A stretch of DNA of 64,000 nucleotides from Seminavis robusta (taxonomy: Eukaryota > Bacillariophyta > Bacillariophyceae > Naviculales > Naviculaceae): the NCBI GenBank assembly GCA_903772945.1, contig CAICTM010000083.1:1-64000 (forward strand), given 5' to 3'. A program made the translations under genes and the position numbers. Numbering within the stretch: position 1 is the stretch's first letter; the number at the start of each line of letters is the position of its first letter. Below, piece after piece: positions 22,260 to 34,030 of the stretch. Under the pieces are notes generated by a model. It was given only the letters and a program-made list of their open reading frames with translations. It was not told the origin of the DNA and made no database searches.

Positions 22260-25200
22260 TTAGACAAAGAATTCATTGGCAGCCATCAAGGAATGCATGA
22301 CACCGTCAGAGGTAAGGTCGTCATATTTGAAGTCTTCCGAACTCATGCCAGTGACGCTGTCGTAGCACAAATCCTTCATACCCTCTTCACTGAGTGGGTC
22401 AATCAGGCTGGCCCTATCAATAAGCTCAAACACTCGGAGTGCTGCGAGCTTGGCTTTGTCCTTGTCCACCATGCCTTCAAATGCAAGCGCCAAGCCGTAC
22501 AGAGAAAAGAAGAGACCGAACATCGAGATCAGGTAATCTCGATAGGTAAACGAGTCCCCGTGATTTCGCAGCAGCCAACCACCCCACCAGAACATCAATG
22601 CCATACCCCACTGCAAGCCACAGGAGCGATAAAAGAGGACACGCATTTGTGAAACGACCATCCATGCTGTATTACAATGCCAATTGCAAAGCCGTCACCA
22701 AGACAGCACTCACCATTTGAACAAACTGGCCTAAACCGATTGAGCAACCCTTGATAAAGTTGCTACGGATAGGTGTGGGGTCCTCTTCTGCTAGCGACTG
22801 GGAATATATGGATAAACGATCCGGTTCCAGCGTCAAAGCTGCCACAGTCCGAATATTGCTGATAGACTCAACAGCAATCTGGCTGGACGAGTGTTTGTGG
22901 TCGTCACTTTCATCTCCCTCATCTTCGCCGTTGTACATGGCCATTTCCATCTCGGCACCAAATGCCATGAACGGAAGAATGCCAAGACATACCAGAGCAA
23001 AGGGCCTGCAAATGGAAAAGGAAGAGACACTCGATGAGAGGTTTCCGCAGTGCGAATATATAAAGACACCATGAATGGTCGTTGCAGATCGATATACCTA
23101 CCACATGTACACGAAAGAGATGATCAGGCCAACAAGAACGCTGGAAACCGATATGGAAAATGTTCGGATAGGCTCTCCCGCAAAAGCATGAAGCATCGCG
23201 GTATCCTCGGCCATCTGTGCAACGATGGCTGCAGGAGGGTGTAGGTCGTGCCATCCGACCTCCTGGACAACAAGACTCTTGAATGCGGCGTCTCGGATTC
23301 GCTTGTTCATTCTCTCGGCAGCCGTTCCAAAACCATAAAACAGCAGCATGTTGCCCACCAAGGTGATCACCATGATTGTCAAGACTTCGTAAAAGACTCG
23401 TTGGGAGTCGTCTCTCATGTCGTCTGCGACGCTGTCCCAGATTTCCGAGCACACTTCCGCGGTTGCATTACAAGGCAAGACAGGATAATACAGGACGTCG
23501 ACCATGTCAGCAAATACAAAGCCAAAAGCAGGAAAGAAAAATCCCGCCATAACCGCACCAACCCCTCCAAGGATGTAGAAGGGCCAGTCTTCACGGCCCA
23601 ACAAGCGTGCCCGTGCCGCGAGTGTCTTGGCACGATCAGCGCCTACATCGCCAACTTCTTCCTCTTTGTTATTCTTCGTTTCTTCTTTGATTTGTCCTTT
23701 TACTTTCGTGGATTCTGAGACGCTGGAGAATACACCACCTGTGGATGCGTTAGAGTGTTTTGCCTCGTCGAGGTTTTGCAACGACTGGAGTCGACGGTAT
23801 TGACCATGGGGCCTGGCCATCAGTCTAAGGTATAGACGTGAAGAGTTTCAATCATCAGAGAATCACGATACCGAGGATCGAAGGCAAAGATATACAGCAG
23901 CCCATACTTACTCGTTGTGCGTGCCAATTTCTACGACCCGACCATGCGCAATCACGGCGATACGGTCAGCGTTGCGGATTGTAGAAAGCCGGTGCGCAAT
24001 AACAATGGTCGTTTGATTGGCATCAGCCATGATCTTGTCAAGGGCTTCTTGCACGATTCCTTCGGAGGCAGAATCAAGAGCAGATGTTGCTTCGTCGAGC
24101 AAAATCACTTTCGGCTTTCTGACAAGGCACCGAGCAATTGCAATTCGCTGCTTTTGGCTAAGAATGGAGGAATTGCCCCGTGTCAGAGCTCCTGTCCACA
24201 AATTGACTTACGAACCCACTCCTCAGACTTACCCTCCCGAAACCTGTTGCCCCCCTTCTCCCATCGGAGTATTGTAGCCTTGCGGGAACTTTGCGATGAA
24301 GTCATGGGCATTGGCTTTCTTTGCGGCCTCTTCGATGTCAGCTTGCGTTGCATTTTGGCAGCCAAAGCGAATATTCTCGGCGATGGTAAGGTCAAACATG
24401 GTGGGTTCTTGAGCTACCAACCCAATCTGATCTCGCATCCAACTAACATTGATATCCTTCATGTCATGTCCAAGGAAGTCAATTTTTCCTTCAGTCGGAC
24501 GATAGAAGGCTTCGAGAAGCTGTATTATGCTTGATTTCCCATGGCCTGTGATCGACGAGTTGCGGGACAAACGGTGGGACATGGGTATGGCAGGAAAAAG
24601 TGTTTCAACGATAAGGGGCGAAATTCCTGCACGTACCTGACGGCCCAACAAACGCAAGAGTCTCCCCCTTTCGAATGGACAGGTTCAGGTGGTGGAAGAT
24701 AGTGTTCTTTGGTCTAGATGGGTATGCGAAGCTCACGCCATTTAGGCGAATGATGGGAGCAATGCTGTCTGCGCCCTCTCCGTTCTCCATGAAACTACTT
24801 GCTCTGCTTGGAGATGCGGAGGCCGGCTCTGTGTCGGTTTCGTTACCACCGCTTCCATCATCCGGCTTCTCTTTGTCCAGCTGTTGTGCTTTGACTAGCT
24901 CAAAGTACTTGCCTGGTTTCGCGAGAAGTTCGTCATGCTTCCCTTGTTCGACAATCCGGCCGCCGTCCACGACTGCGATGACATCTGCATTCATTACAGT
25001 CGAAAGACGGTGAGCAACCACAATTGTGGTAAGGTTTCGAGATTTCATCAGGTTGTCGATTGCCAGTTGCACCACGGCCTCGGATTCAGAGTCAAGGGCA
25101 CTGGTGGCCTCGTCGAGAAGTAGAATCGAGCACTTCTTCAGGAGAACGCGAGCAATGGCAATGCGTTGTTTTTGGCCTGTAGGTCGCGAGATTCAGAATC

Positions 25201-27672
25201 GTGACGGACGAGGCAGATGAGATACTCTGTGTCCCAATACATGCACGATGTCAATTTTTTCCTCTGAACTCACCGCCAGACAATTGTGATCCCTTGTCGC
25301 CAACCTGAAAGCAAACGCGGTATACTTGAGTATAGAGCAAATACCGACAGCACCATCCCAAATCCAAGTCAAAACATGCTACTTGCCTGTGTATTGTATC
25401 CTTCATTGAAAGACATGATGAACTCATGAGCATTTGCTGTCTTTGCAGCTTGTTCGACTTCTTCATCAGTTGCATCAGGGCAAGTGACTTTGATGTTGTC
25501 TCTTATGCTCATGGGAAACAGGCAGGGTTCCTTTGTGGTGGCATTGAATTGTCTTGAGCTCATTGCGCCTTTTCGATTCAGATTTATTATCGACTGGTTT
25601 ATACCGACGTACCTGGTTCACCAATCCAATCTGCTGCCTTAGCCACTTGACGTTCAACGACTTAATGTCAATGCCATCAAGCGTAATGAGACCCGACACG
25701 GGGTCGTAGAACCTTTCGATGAGCTATGAGATGCATAGACATGAACTGTTGAGGGGCGATTCTAGGGTGTTCGCAGGCAATGAAAGAGGAATTCGGAGAC
25801 GCACCTGGACGATTGTCGATTTCCCGCTCCCACTAGAGGCTCATTAGAAAGGTTTGGTAAACAGATACAGGAAGCGACGAAGGCTCGACGTACCTTGGGC
25901 CGACTAATGCAACGGTTTTCCCTGCTTCCACGTCGAGTGAGAAGCCGCTGAAGACTTCAGACTCCATCCTCGTTGGATACGCGAACGAAACATTGTCAAA
26001 GCGGATGGAGCCAGATACACTCTGGGGCTTGAGTCCTGCTTCAGAAGACGAATCAATCTCGTACTTTGGAAGAGTACTACCTCCTCTTCGAATTGGACCG
26101 TGTTCCTCGCTTGCTTCCTGGGACGACGAAGTGTTGTTGCCTTCCCCTCCGCTGATCGTGCGGTTCATGGCGGCGATCGCTGGGAAGCATGCCACTCTCG
26201 CGCCTTCGACAAGGGTAAACACAAATGAGAAACCCAGCATTCACAATGCCGTACTACACGCAAAGCAAACACGCTCGTGTCAAATACTCACTCGAGATTG
26301 CCTCTATAGCCACAGAAACCTATCGTACAAAAAGTGATCTGTGAGCGACTCATCGACCATTGCCCAAGACAGGCCCGAAGGGTTAGACGTAGGTTGGCTC
26401 ACCTGAGGTAGGACGGACGCACAAATCGTTATTCCCATCAAGGCTCCAAAGACATCCTTCCCAGCCGGATCACAGGTTTCGTTTCCTGCAATTGCTCCCG
26501 ACGGGTCACAACCAGTCTCACGAACATCCGTGTACATGAGGTAGCTTCCGTAGAGAATAACCGGAATGAACGCCAGCAGCATGCTTGCCATTTGGGATCC
26601 ATTTGCGAATCCCAACAGATGAGTTTGTGAAATAGCTCCCGTGCACGCCTCCTCGGTGGCCTCGACAAACTTGTCAATGACCACCTGAACTGAATTCAAG
26701 GAGAGGATTGTGCGAATGGACGAGACAGTCATGTTGACAATTGATCCTGCCTTGGCATAACTTTCATTCTTCCTTGCAGTTGTCGTGGTGTTGAGCTTGA
26801 CAAGGAGCATCGCACTGGCCGTCATAAAGGGGGAAATGGCCAAGAGCACCAATGAAGTGCGCCACGAGGCATAGAATGAATATGCAATTCCACCCACAAA
26901 TGTAACTATGAACTGAACACCCGCCACCAACTTGGCTCCAACTCCTCTGTGTACGGTGGTGTGATAATATTGATAGAGTAGAAACAGGGGAATGGTTGAG
27001 AAAGGCTGTTGACGATGACGAGACGGTCATACATGATGTACAGAACATAACGGCGAGTACCTTCTGAATTGCCTGCCATTGTTGGTTATGATGGGTGCCT
27101 GTGATGCAACATCTTTGACATCAAAGTAGGCCATGTCCTGTCTTAAGAGTGCCATGAGCCACTGCTTCTTGAGCTCCGCGGTCATTTCCCCCGCTGCAGT
27201 TTCCATTAGAGTAGTTTGAAGGGACATGAATGTAAAGGCAATAACACCCAATATCATCAAGCTATAAGCCATTGTCCGGATGTTCCCGAGGAATTCATCA
27301 GAGCTGGGGTCGCCCCCCAAATCTTCAAACACTTCTGCAAAGTAGAATACCTAAACAGAAAGATATGGAAAAGGTTTAGTCGTCGAGGTATCTACCGGGA
27401 CCTCACTCACTCTGCTAGTGGCACCATATGTCATAACTTACAAAGGCTGGCAATACAAGTCCAGAAACGATTGCCGCCAAGAGAGCTGCCACAATGAGCA
27501 ATTTCACTTTGGTTGTCTTGGCAAACGAGAAAACTTCCGCAATGGAAGCTTGCGGCTTGATCTCTTCATTCTTTTCTTCATTAGGTTCGTCTTTGTTTTG
27601 GTCACCATTGCCGGTGGCAGGGGCCATGTCGCCAGCCTCTGCCCGATCAGTTCTCAAATCAGTCTCTTTCAT
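22260..27672 (-). CDS. ABCB-type transporter with order TMD1-NBD1-NBD2-TMD2
   Basis: Fifteen exons: 27672-27442, 27350-27061, 26946-26403, 26319-26292, 26203-25894, 25832-25805, 25723-25613, 25530-25387, 25304-25274, 25176-24637, 24545-24233, 24157-23912, 23824-23102, 23005-22714, 22610-22260. They total 4182 nt, 1393 residues, start MKETDL. TMD1 spans ~55-355. NBD1 (~420-665): Walker A GPSGSGKST, signature LSGGQKQR, Walker [14 protein letters not shown]-loop AHRLST. After a ~50-residue Ser/Glu linker NBD2 (~715-945) follows in the same exon: [38 protein letters not shown]2 (~1020-1330) comes last and ends in a VFELIDR-type linker that normally leads into an NBD. All catalytic motifs are present, so an active lipid or drug exporter is plausible. 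Three exons are only 28-31 nt; intron 8 begins with GC. The family norm is (TMD-NBD)x2 at ~1250-1400 residues. Confidence 0.88.
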
Positions 27673-28288
27673 TTTGCTCCAAATCAACTTTATGCGAAGA
27701 GTGACTCGGTCTAGCTACCGGTAGCTATTATCTTGCAGACTTTGTGGATCAAGACCCCAGAGTCGTGGTGAAGTTCCCATGGCATCGACCAATTGCTTCT
27801 TTGGATAGCTCCAAGCTCCAGTTCTCATGTGTCACGCCCTGTTGATGGATTCAAGGCGCATCCTACTTTTTTTATCAATTGCAGCAAAAAGTGAGTATTC
27901 TAAATAATTTACTGGGATTGACAGAGTCAACCCATCAAGCCACAGTTCTGTTGCCTCGTGCCCGGTAAAATGTTTCCTTTCAAGGCGCTTCTTTGTTCTT
28001 CACAAGGCGCACGGTTTGGGGTTCTGTTCGCGTTAGAAAAATGAGGCTTCATTCGTGCATACAGTCAAGCCAGCAAGGATATCCTGAACCTTTTGATTAA
28101 AAAGCCAGCGAAGCTTTTGAAACCGTTCTCCATCCCGCACAGGCGCTAAACACTGGCCAATGCATCTTCTCACCACCAACACCATGCACCCACCACCCAC
28201 CACCCACCACTCGATCCTCACTCATCACCACAGAGCGCAGTCCAATGGACACCTTCGACGGCAACACTACATTGTGAAAGAGATAAAT
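27673..28288. other. Divergent promoter between ABC transporter and TcdA-like gene
   Basis: 615 bp between two divergently transcribed genes. The part 27871-27962 is one copy of a dispersed repeat found again at 38929-39018 and, inverted, near 33655-33745. A CA/CCACC-rich stretch at 28160-28225 lies in the 5' leader of the E1-like gene. Confidence 0.5.
27871..27962 (+). repeat. Dispersed ~90-bp repeat, copy 1
   Basis: From TTTATCAATTGCAGCAAAAA to GTTCTGTTGCCTCGTGC this matches 38929-39018: the first 56 bases differ at only one or two positions, then a diverged middle, then the shared end. The downstream context of the other copies is 3' of an epimerase gene, so this is a mobile or duplicated fragment, not a coding motif. 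Confidence 0.65.
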
Positions 28289-29497
28289 ATGATGTCGTCA
28301 CTGCTACTGTCTCTACTTCTGCTGTCGACAGCCACCATACGATCCTTTTCACCAACGGCAGTGCTGAAATGGTCTCGGAACAACCATGTGGATCTGGGAG
28401 TGGCAGCTCCCGACGAGCTCTTTGTACCAGAAAACCAAGAGGGAATGAACGGTGATATGGGTAATATAATGAGAGATATGGCTACAGAAGAAAGAAACTT
28501 ACGTTTTGCGGGAATTGGCAGGTACGAGAAGGAATTGTGTGGAAGGGGTATCTTATCGTCAGCTGTTGGGATTAACATAGAAATCCAATTAGATGATCAT
28601 TCCTTTACTCCTGCCCTTCCTCACTAACCCTGATGTAATATCCATCAATCTATCGGATCCGACAGGCTGTATGCAAAGGGAGCCACTCCTTCTCCCGGTT
28701 CATCTGCAACTGCTCCTTCTTATTTGGAGGTTATTGACCGATTGTCACAATCTACCGTCGTTGTGGTAGGCTTGGGAGGAGTTGGATCATGGGCTGCCGA
28801 GGCATTGTGCCGTAGTGGAATTGGAAACCTGGTACTCATTGACTTGGATGACATTTGCATATCCAACACCAACCGACAATTGCACGCCACATCCACCACC
28901 GTCGGACGATTGAAGATTGACGAAATGAAGCGTAGGCTTATTGAGATCAACCCACAGTGCAACATCACATTGATCCATGACTTTGTCACAGCGGACAATG
29001 TCTATGACATCTTGGAAAACCAATGTGGAAATAGCACCACAGCACTTCTGGACGCCATGGACGGGACCAAGGAGAAAACAGCCCTCTTGGCGGCATGTGT
29101 CAACCTAAGCATCCCTATTGTCACCATTGGAGCGGCAGCAGGAAGGATGGATCCCACCAAAATCGTAGTTGACGATTTGATCCACGTGGAAAATGATCGA
29201 TTGCTGGCGACCTGTAGAAAGAACTTGAGAAAGTTCCATGGATTTGAACGAGGGCTTAAACTGTCCGAAAAGGCTAAAGTTTCCATGAAAAAGAGAGAGT
29301 GGAAGATCCCGACAGTCTTCTCCACTGAAGTGCCCCCGCCAGTGTGTAACGATGACTCATCTTCCTTTAGACGCTGCGATGGCCCAATGGGCACTGCATG
29401 CTTTGTCACTGGTTCCTATGGGTTCGTTGCCGCGTCTTTGGTGGTAGAAATGATTGCCACTGGCAACTTGCTTGCCCCGAAACAACAACACAAATGA
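28289..29497 (+). CDS. TcdA/CsdL-like tRNA threonylcarbamoyladenosine dehydratase (E1-like)
   Basis: Two exons, 28289-28521 and 28666-29497, with a 144-bp intron (GTACGA...GACAG), give 354 residues. ATG 28289 begins a hydrophobic leader (MMSSLLLSLLLLSTATIRSFSP), which suggests entry into the ER and perhaps the complex plastid, since an aromatic residue follows the leader; this is inference. The ThiF/E1 Rossmann core starts at STVVVVGLGGVGSWAAEAL, with the nucleotide loop GLGGVGS and the metal/ATP motif LVLIDLDDICISNTNRQ. RCDGPMGTACFVTGSYGF near the end matches the conserved tail of YgdL/TcdA (NGS...TGxxG). TcdA makes the cyclic form of t6A37 on ANN-decoding tRNAs. Length is larger than the bacterial ~270 because of the leader. 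Confidence 0.85.
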
Positions 29498-29821
29498 ATG
29501 AGGGTGGACGAGAACAGCAATCAGCAATAAAGAAAGGACCATTTAGTTTATCACGGCTGCATCCCGGTTCAAGCGAAGTGAAGAAGAGTATTATCATGAT
29601 TCAATCCATGTCAGTTATTTGTCGAAACATCAATTGGTTCCGCAATCGGCATTGTGGGACCGTGATTCAGTCGAACGACCCAGCAGTCAGCCCACAGCCG
29701 AAGATACCATGAGTCGAGTCAGTCAATGTGCTCCCAATGGTACTCCAGCCTTTCTACAGCGGTAGCTAGCACAAGCGGAGAATTGGTTCTGGATCTGTGT
29801 AAAGTTTTAGCGGTTTTCTAA
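29498..29821. other. Convergent 3' spacer
   Basis: 324 bp between the 3' ends of the E1-like gene and the protease body. Nothing recognised beyond probable 3' UTRs. Confidence 0.4.
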
Positions 29822-31828
29822 TCAGTTAGCCATGTACGCTTGCGTCATGTCGTTTAGAATCCCACACGTGTTTTCGCCCATTGAAACATAGGCGTACCCA
29901 CTCATACCCCAGTTCTGTGACCACTGGTTACGGACAATCCAGTAGCCAACCCTGTCATTACCGTCACCGCTACCCGAACCAGAATCATTGCTGCCACTTC
30001 CCGAGTCTCCGCTGCCTCCTTCGTCTTGATCGTCTGCCTGACTACTTCCATCATTGTACGCGTAGCCTACCACTTGCACACAGTGGTTCATTGCCAGAAA
30101 CTGCGGATTGCAGCCCGATGAAGACGTGATGATGCCTCCGGAGTAGTCTTGCCAGACGGAGGCATCGAGACAGACAGTTGCTGGGCCATAACTTGCAAGG
30201 TTCCTTACCGCAAGTCCTTCGTTTTGGTTGTCGCAATCACATCCCGATCCATCCGAATAGCATACGCATCTATCTGTGGCAAAGCCATATCCTTTGATGT
30301 TGCCATACCTGGAACCGTCATTTCCACCATCTCCGGAACCCTGCGATGCCGGACAGTTCTCGCTAATGTAAGATCCAAACATGTCACCGTCAAGCTCGCT
30401 GTCGTCTGCCTCCATGTTCTGCGACAACGCCAACAGAGTGTCTCCGTCGTAGCCCCAATCATTGGACAACATGATGCCCTTGTGATCCATGACGTAGTCG
30501 TATGCATCCTGGGGCCAACCGCCAAAGCACATGTTACACGAGTCTGTACACGAGATTACTTCAGTTTCGGAGAGGTCCAGAAGTGAGCCCGTGCCTATGA
30601 AGTAGGCCGATTCAATGGTCTCGACTGCGGTGATTGCCCAGCAAGCGCCACAATCCCCTGTGTTTTGAAATGTTGCAAGTGATGTATCATGAGAGGCAAT
30701 TCAATCCAATCAAACAAACACAACAAAGGCATCACACCATATTGTCAAGTCCGCACTTACCTTGCCGTCGTACATCTGTAATGGCTCCCATGTCTCTCCA
30801 ATCGATCGAGTTGGGATATGTGTCACTGTCGTATTTGGGTTCCATTGTCCCTGTGCCAACGTACAAATACTCCTGAAAGACCACTCGCATCCAGCACGAG
30901 ACATCCCACCAGCTGCATTTGGTGGAACTAGTAAATCGCGCCAATTGCCACTGTTGCAATAGTCGGTGATGTACTGTAGGATGTCGCGTGACTTTCATTT
31001 CTGGATGCATTACAGGAGGCATATTGACCAGTTGTCGTTTTCGACCCGTCTTGACTTCATGTCCATCGGCATTGGGACCGTTGTATCCAGTGAGATATTG
31101 CGCTTGAAACTCTTCGGTTGTCAAGTCTTGCAAGTGATTGGATCCAAAGACTGGTTGTTTCATCATGGGACAATTGCCATGTCGCTTGTTTTTGGCAGCG
31201 GTCCTGAAATGATTGTCCTTCCAAACTCCAAATCGATGTTCCTTTTCGTGCGGTGAAGCATAGTTCTTTCCGTGCTTGACAATCCAATTCTCAAACTCGG
31301 TGCGCAAGTCGTTCAAGTCAGACAAGAGGCGTCTCGCGCCATGTCGATTTTGCTTCTGCAGCGCTTCCTCCGCTTCTCGTTGTTGTCTTGCCAGTTCAGA
31401 TGCATTGTTGAGTGGCAATAGCAAAATTTGCTGAGGGACTTGCTGATTTTCATTGGCTAGTTGTTGATTGTATTCGCTTTGTTGCTGAATGGACTTGCTT
31501 CGCCTGCTTTCCCGATGATGAAACGTATGGAATATGACACCAGTTCCCACAACGAGAACGGCACAAAAGAAGAGTACCCAGAGTTTGGCAAAAGAAAGCC
31601 ACCGTCGTGCTTGAAATAGAGGACCGGGAGTTCGTCCTCTTCCTCCTCCCCAAGGACCTTCGACTTCGAATCGAGAGGGACTGGGTCGATAGGAAGGAGG
31701 GAATGTTCCTCTGGAGTATGACTTGCCTTTATCTGCTCGTTTCTCGGCCGAAGATCTTCGATGAGTCAACAGCAATCCAGATGTGGTTTGGATGGGTTCA
31801 TCGGCGGGCGTAAAGTCAATCAAGTCAA
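29822..31828 (-). CDS. Papain-family (C1A) cysteine protease, body of the gene (N-terminus displaced)
   Basis: Two exons, ~31805-30763 and 30657-29822, with a 105-bp intron (GTAAGT...CACAG). The protein has a Pro/Arg-rich cytoplasmic stretch, one signal-anchor segment (LWVLFFCAVLVVGTGVIF), a Gln-rich stalk, an I29-type propeptide (FENWIVKHGKNY...HRFGVWKDNH), then the catalytic domain: oxyanion Gln and Cys in RRQGDCGACWA (created across the splice junction), His in LAMNHCVQVVGYAY, Asn in IVRNQWSQNWG. There are two unusual inserts: a Cys-rich loop (DRCVCYSDGSGCDCDN) and an Asp/Ser/Gly-rich linker between His and Asn. It is probably a type II membrane or lysosomal-type protease. The frame enters at DLIDFTPADEP and upstream runs into the tandem copy; the matching N-terminus (MMKEESP...) sits at 36408-37006. 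The gene is therefore split by the rearrangement. Confidence 0.8.
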
Positions 31829-33385
31829 GTAGTCTTGCCAGACGGAGGCATCGAGACAGACAGTTGCTGGGCCATAACTTGCAAGGTTCCTTACCGCAAG
31901 TCCTTCGTTTTGGTTGTCGCAATCACATCCCGATCCATCCGAATAGCATACGCATCTATCTGTGGCAAAGCCATATCCTTTGATGTTGCCATACCTGGAA
32001 CCGTCATTTCCACCATCTCCGGAACCCTGCGATGCCGGACAGTTCTCGCTAATGTAAGATCCAAACATGTCACCGTCAAGCTCGCTGTCGTCTGCCTCCA
32101 TGTTCTGCGACAACGCCAACAGAGTGTCTCCGTCGTAGCCCCAATCATTGGACAACATGATGCCCTTGTGATCCATGACGTAGTCGTATGCATCCTGGGG
32201 CCAACCGCCAAAGCACATGTTACACGAGTCTGTACACGAGATTACTTCAGTTTCGGAGAGGTCCAGAAGTGAGCCCGTGCCTATGAAGTAGGCCGATTCA
32301 ATGGTCTCGACTGCGGTGATTGCCCAGCAAGCGCCACAATCCCCTGTGTTTTGAAATGTTGCAAGTGATGTATCATGAGAGGCAATTCAATCCAATCAAA
32401 CAAACACAACAAAGGCATCACACCATATTTCAAGTCCGCACTTACCTTGCCGTCGTACATCTGTAATGGCTCCCATGTCTCTCCAATCGATGAGTTGGGA
32501 TATGTGTCACTGTCGTATTTGGGTTCCATTGTCCCTGTGCCAACGTACAAATACTCCTGAAAGACCACTCGCATCCAGCACGAACATCCCACCAGCTGCA
32601 TTTGGTGGAACTAGTAAATCGCGCCAATTGCCACTGTTGCAATAGTCGGTGATGTACTGTAGGATGTCGCGTGACTTTCATTTCTGGATGCATTACAGGA
32701 GGCATATTGACCAGTTGTCGTTTTCGACCCGTCTTGACTTCATGTCCATCGGCATTGGGACCGTTGTATCCAGTGAGATATTGCGCTTGAAACTCTTCGG
32801 TTGTCAAGTCTTGCAAGTGATTGGATCCAAAGACTGGTTGTTTCATCATGGGACAATTGCCATGTCGCTTGTTTTTGGCAGCGGTCCTGAAATGATTGTC
32901 CTTCCAAACTCCAAATCGATGTTCCTTTTCGTGCGGTGAGCATAGTTCTTTCCGTGCTTGACAATCCAATTCTCAAACTCGGTGCGCAAGTCGTTCAAGT
33001 CAGACAAGAGGCGTCTCGCGCCATGTCGATTTTGCTTCTGCAGCGCTTCCTCCGCTTCTCGTTGTTGTCTTGCCAGTTCAGATGCATTGTTGAGTGGCAA
33101 TAGCAAAATTTGCTGAGGGACTTGCTGATTTTCATTGGCTAGTTGTTGATTGTATTCGCTTTGTTGCTGAATGGACTTGCTTCGCCTGCTTTCCCGATGA
33201 TGAAACGTATGGAATATGACACCAGTTCCCACAACGAGAACGGCACAAAAGAAGAGTACCCAGAGTTTGGCAAAAGAAAGCCACCGTCGTGCTTGAAATA
33301 GAGGACCGGGAGTTCGTCCTCTTCCTCCTCCCCAAGGACCTTCACTTCGAATCGAGAGGGCTGGGTCGATAGGAAGGAGGGAATG
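31829..33385 (-). pseudogene. Tandem partial copy of the cysteine protease body
   Basis: This stretch repeats 30143-31703 almost base for base (offset 1686). It lacks the last part of the catalytic domain (His and Asn region) and the first part of the gene. Compared with the first copy I find six differences, all single-base deletions (for example near 32429, 32490, 32584, 32939, 33342 and 33361), which break the frame several times. No substitutions were noticed. That pattern is typical of uncorrected long-read sequence, so this may be an assembly duplicate rather than a real second gene. Confidence 0.75.
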
Positions 33386-33618
33386 GCACTAGTTTGGCGC
33401 ACTCTTGTTTTACACTACGGGAGTGGGCCGTCATTGCGATTCGTAATGTCCTGGACAATAACGAGCACAATCAGGCAGAAGTCGCCAAGTTGGAGGCCAA
33501 CAAACCTGTCCAGTCGGCAGAACTGGCTAGTCTAGGCATTCGAGTTGATATGGATACGAAAGGAAACGTGTCCGTGGTGCCGAACAACAAAGATGGTGGG
33601 AACCAAAATGATGCCTAA
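33386..33618 (+). pseudogene. 3' fragment of an ataxin-10 gene
   Basis: The last ~75 codons of the ataxin-10 gene at 39054-40817, in inverted orientation, ending with the same stop. It includes SCFTLREWAVIAIRNVL and the following EHNQAEVAKLE of the ataxin-10 domain. It has no 5' part: the left side is the break point of the inverted duplication, so it cannot make a complete protein. Confidence 0.8.
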
Positions 33619-34030
33619 CAACCAGCAATCAATCCCACCGAGATAACGGTATGCACGAGGCAACAGAACTCCAGCCTGAAGGCTTGTCTCTGTTAATCCC
33701 AGTAAATTATTTAGATACTCACTTTTTGCTGCAATTGATAAATGCGGGGGAAGTCGGACGATACCGGCACTAAATAATGGAAGAGGGGAACGCGTCAGGA
33801 AAAGTTCCACACATTTCAACCACGACCCATGGTTCGGTATGGCAATCCCATTCATTCACACTACGAAGAAACAAGGCGCCATCCAAGCGGTACGAGTGAC
33901 GAGTCATGCGAAAGCTCAGCCAAAACTCAATCTTAAACTAGCTAGTTCTTAGTTAGGTGTAAGGCTACAAACAAGCCTTGAAGTTGGTCTATCAATTCAG
34001 CATGCGTTCGTTCGTTCATTCATTCCTCCG

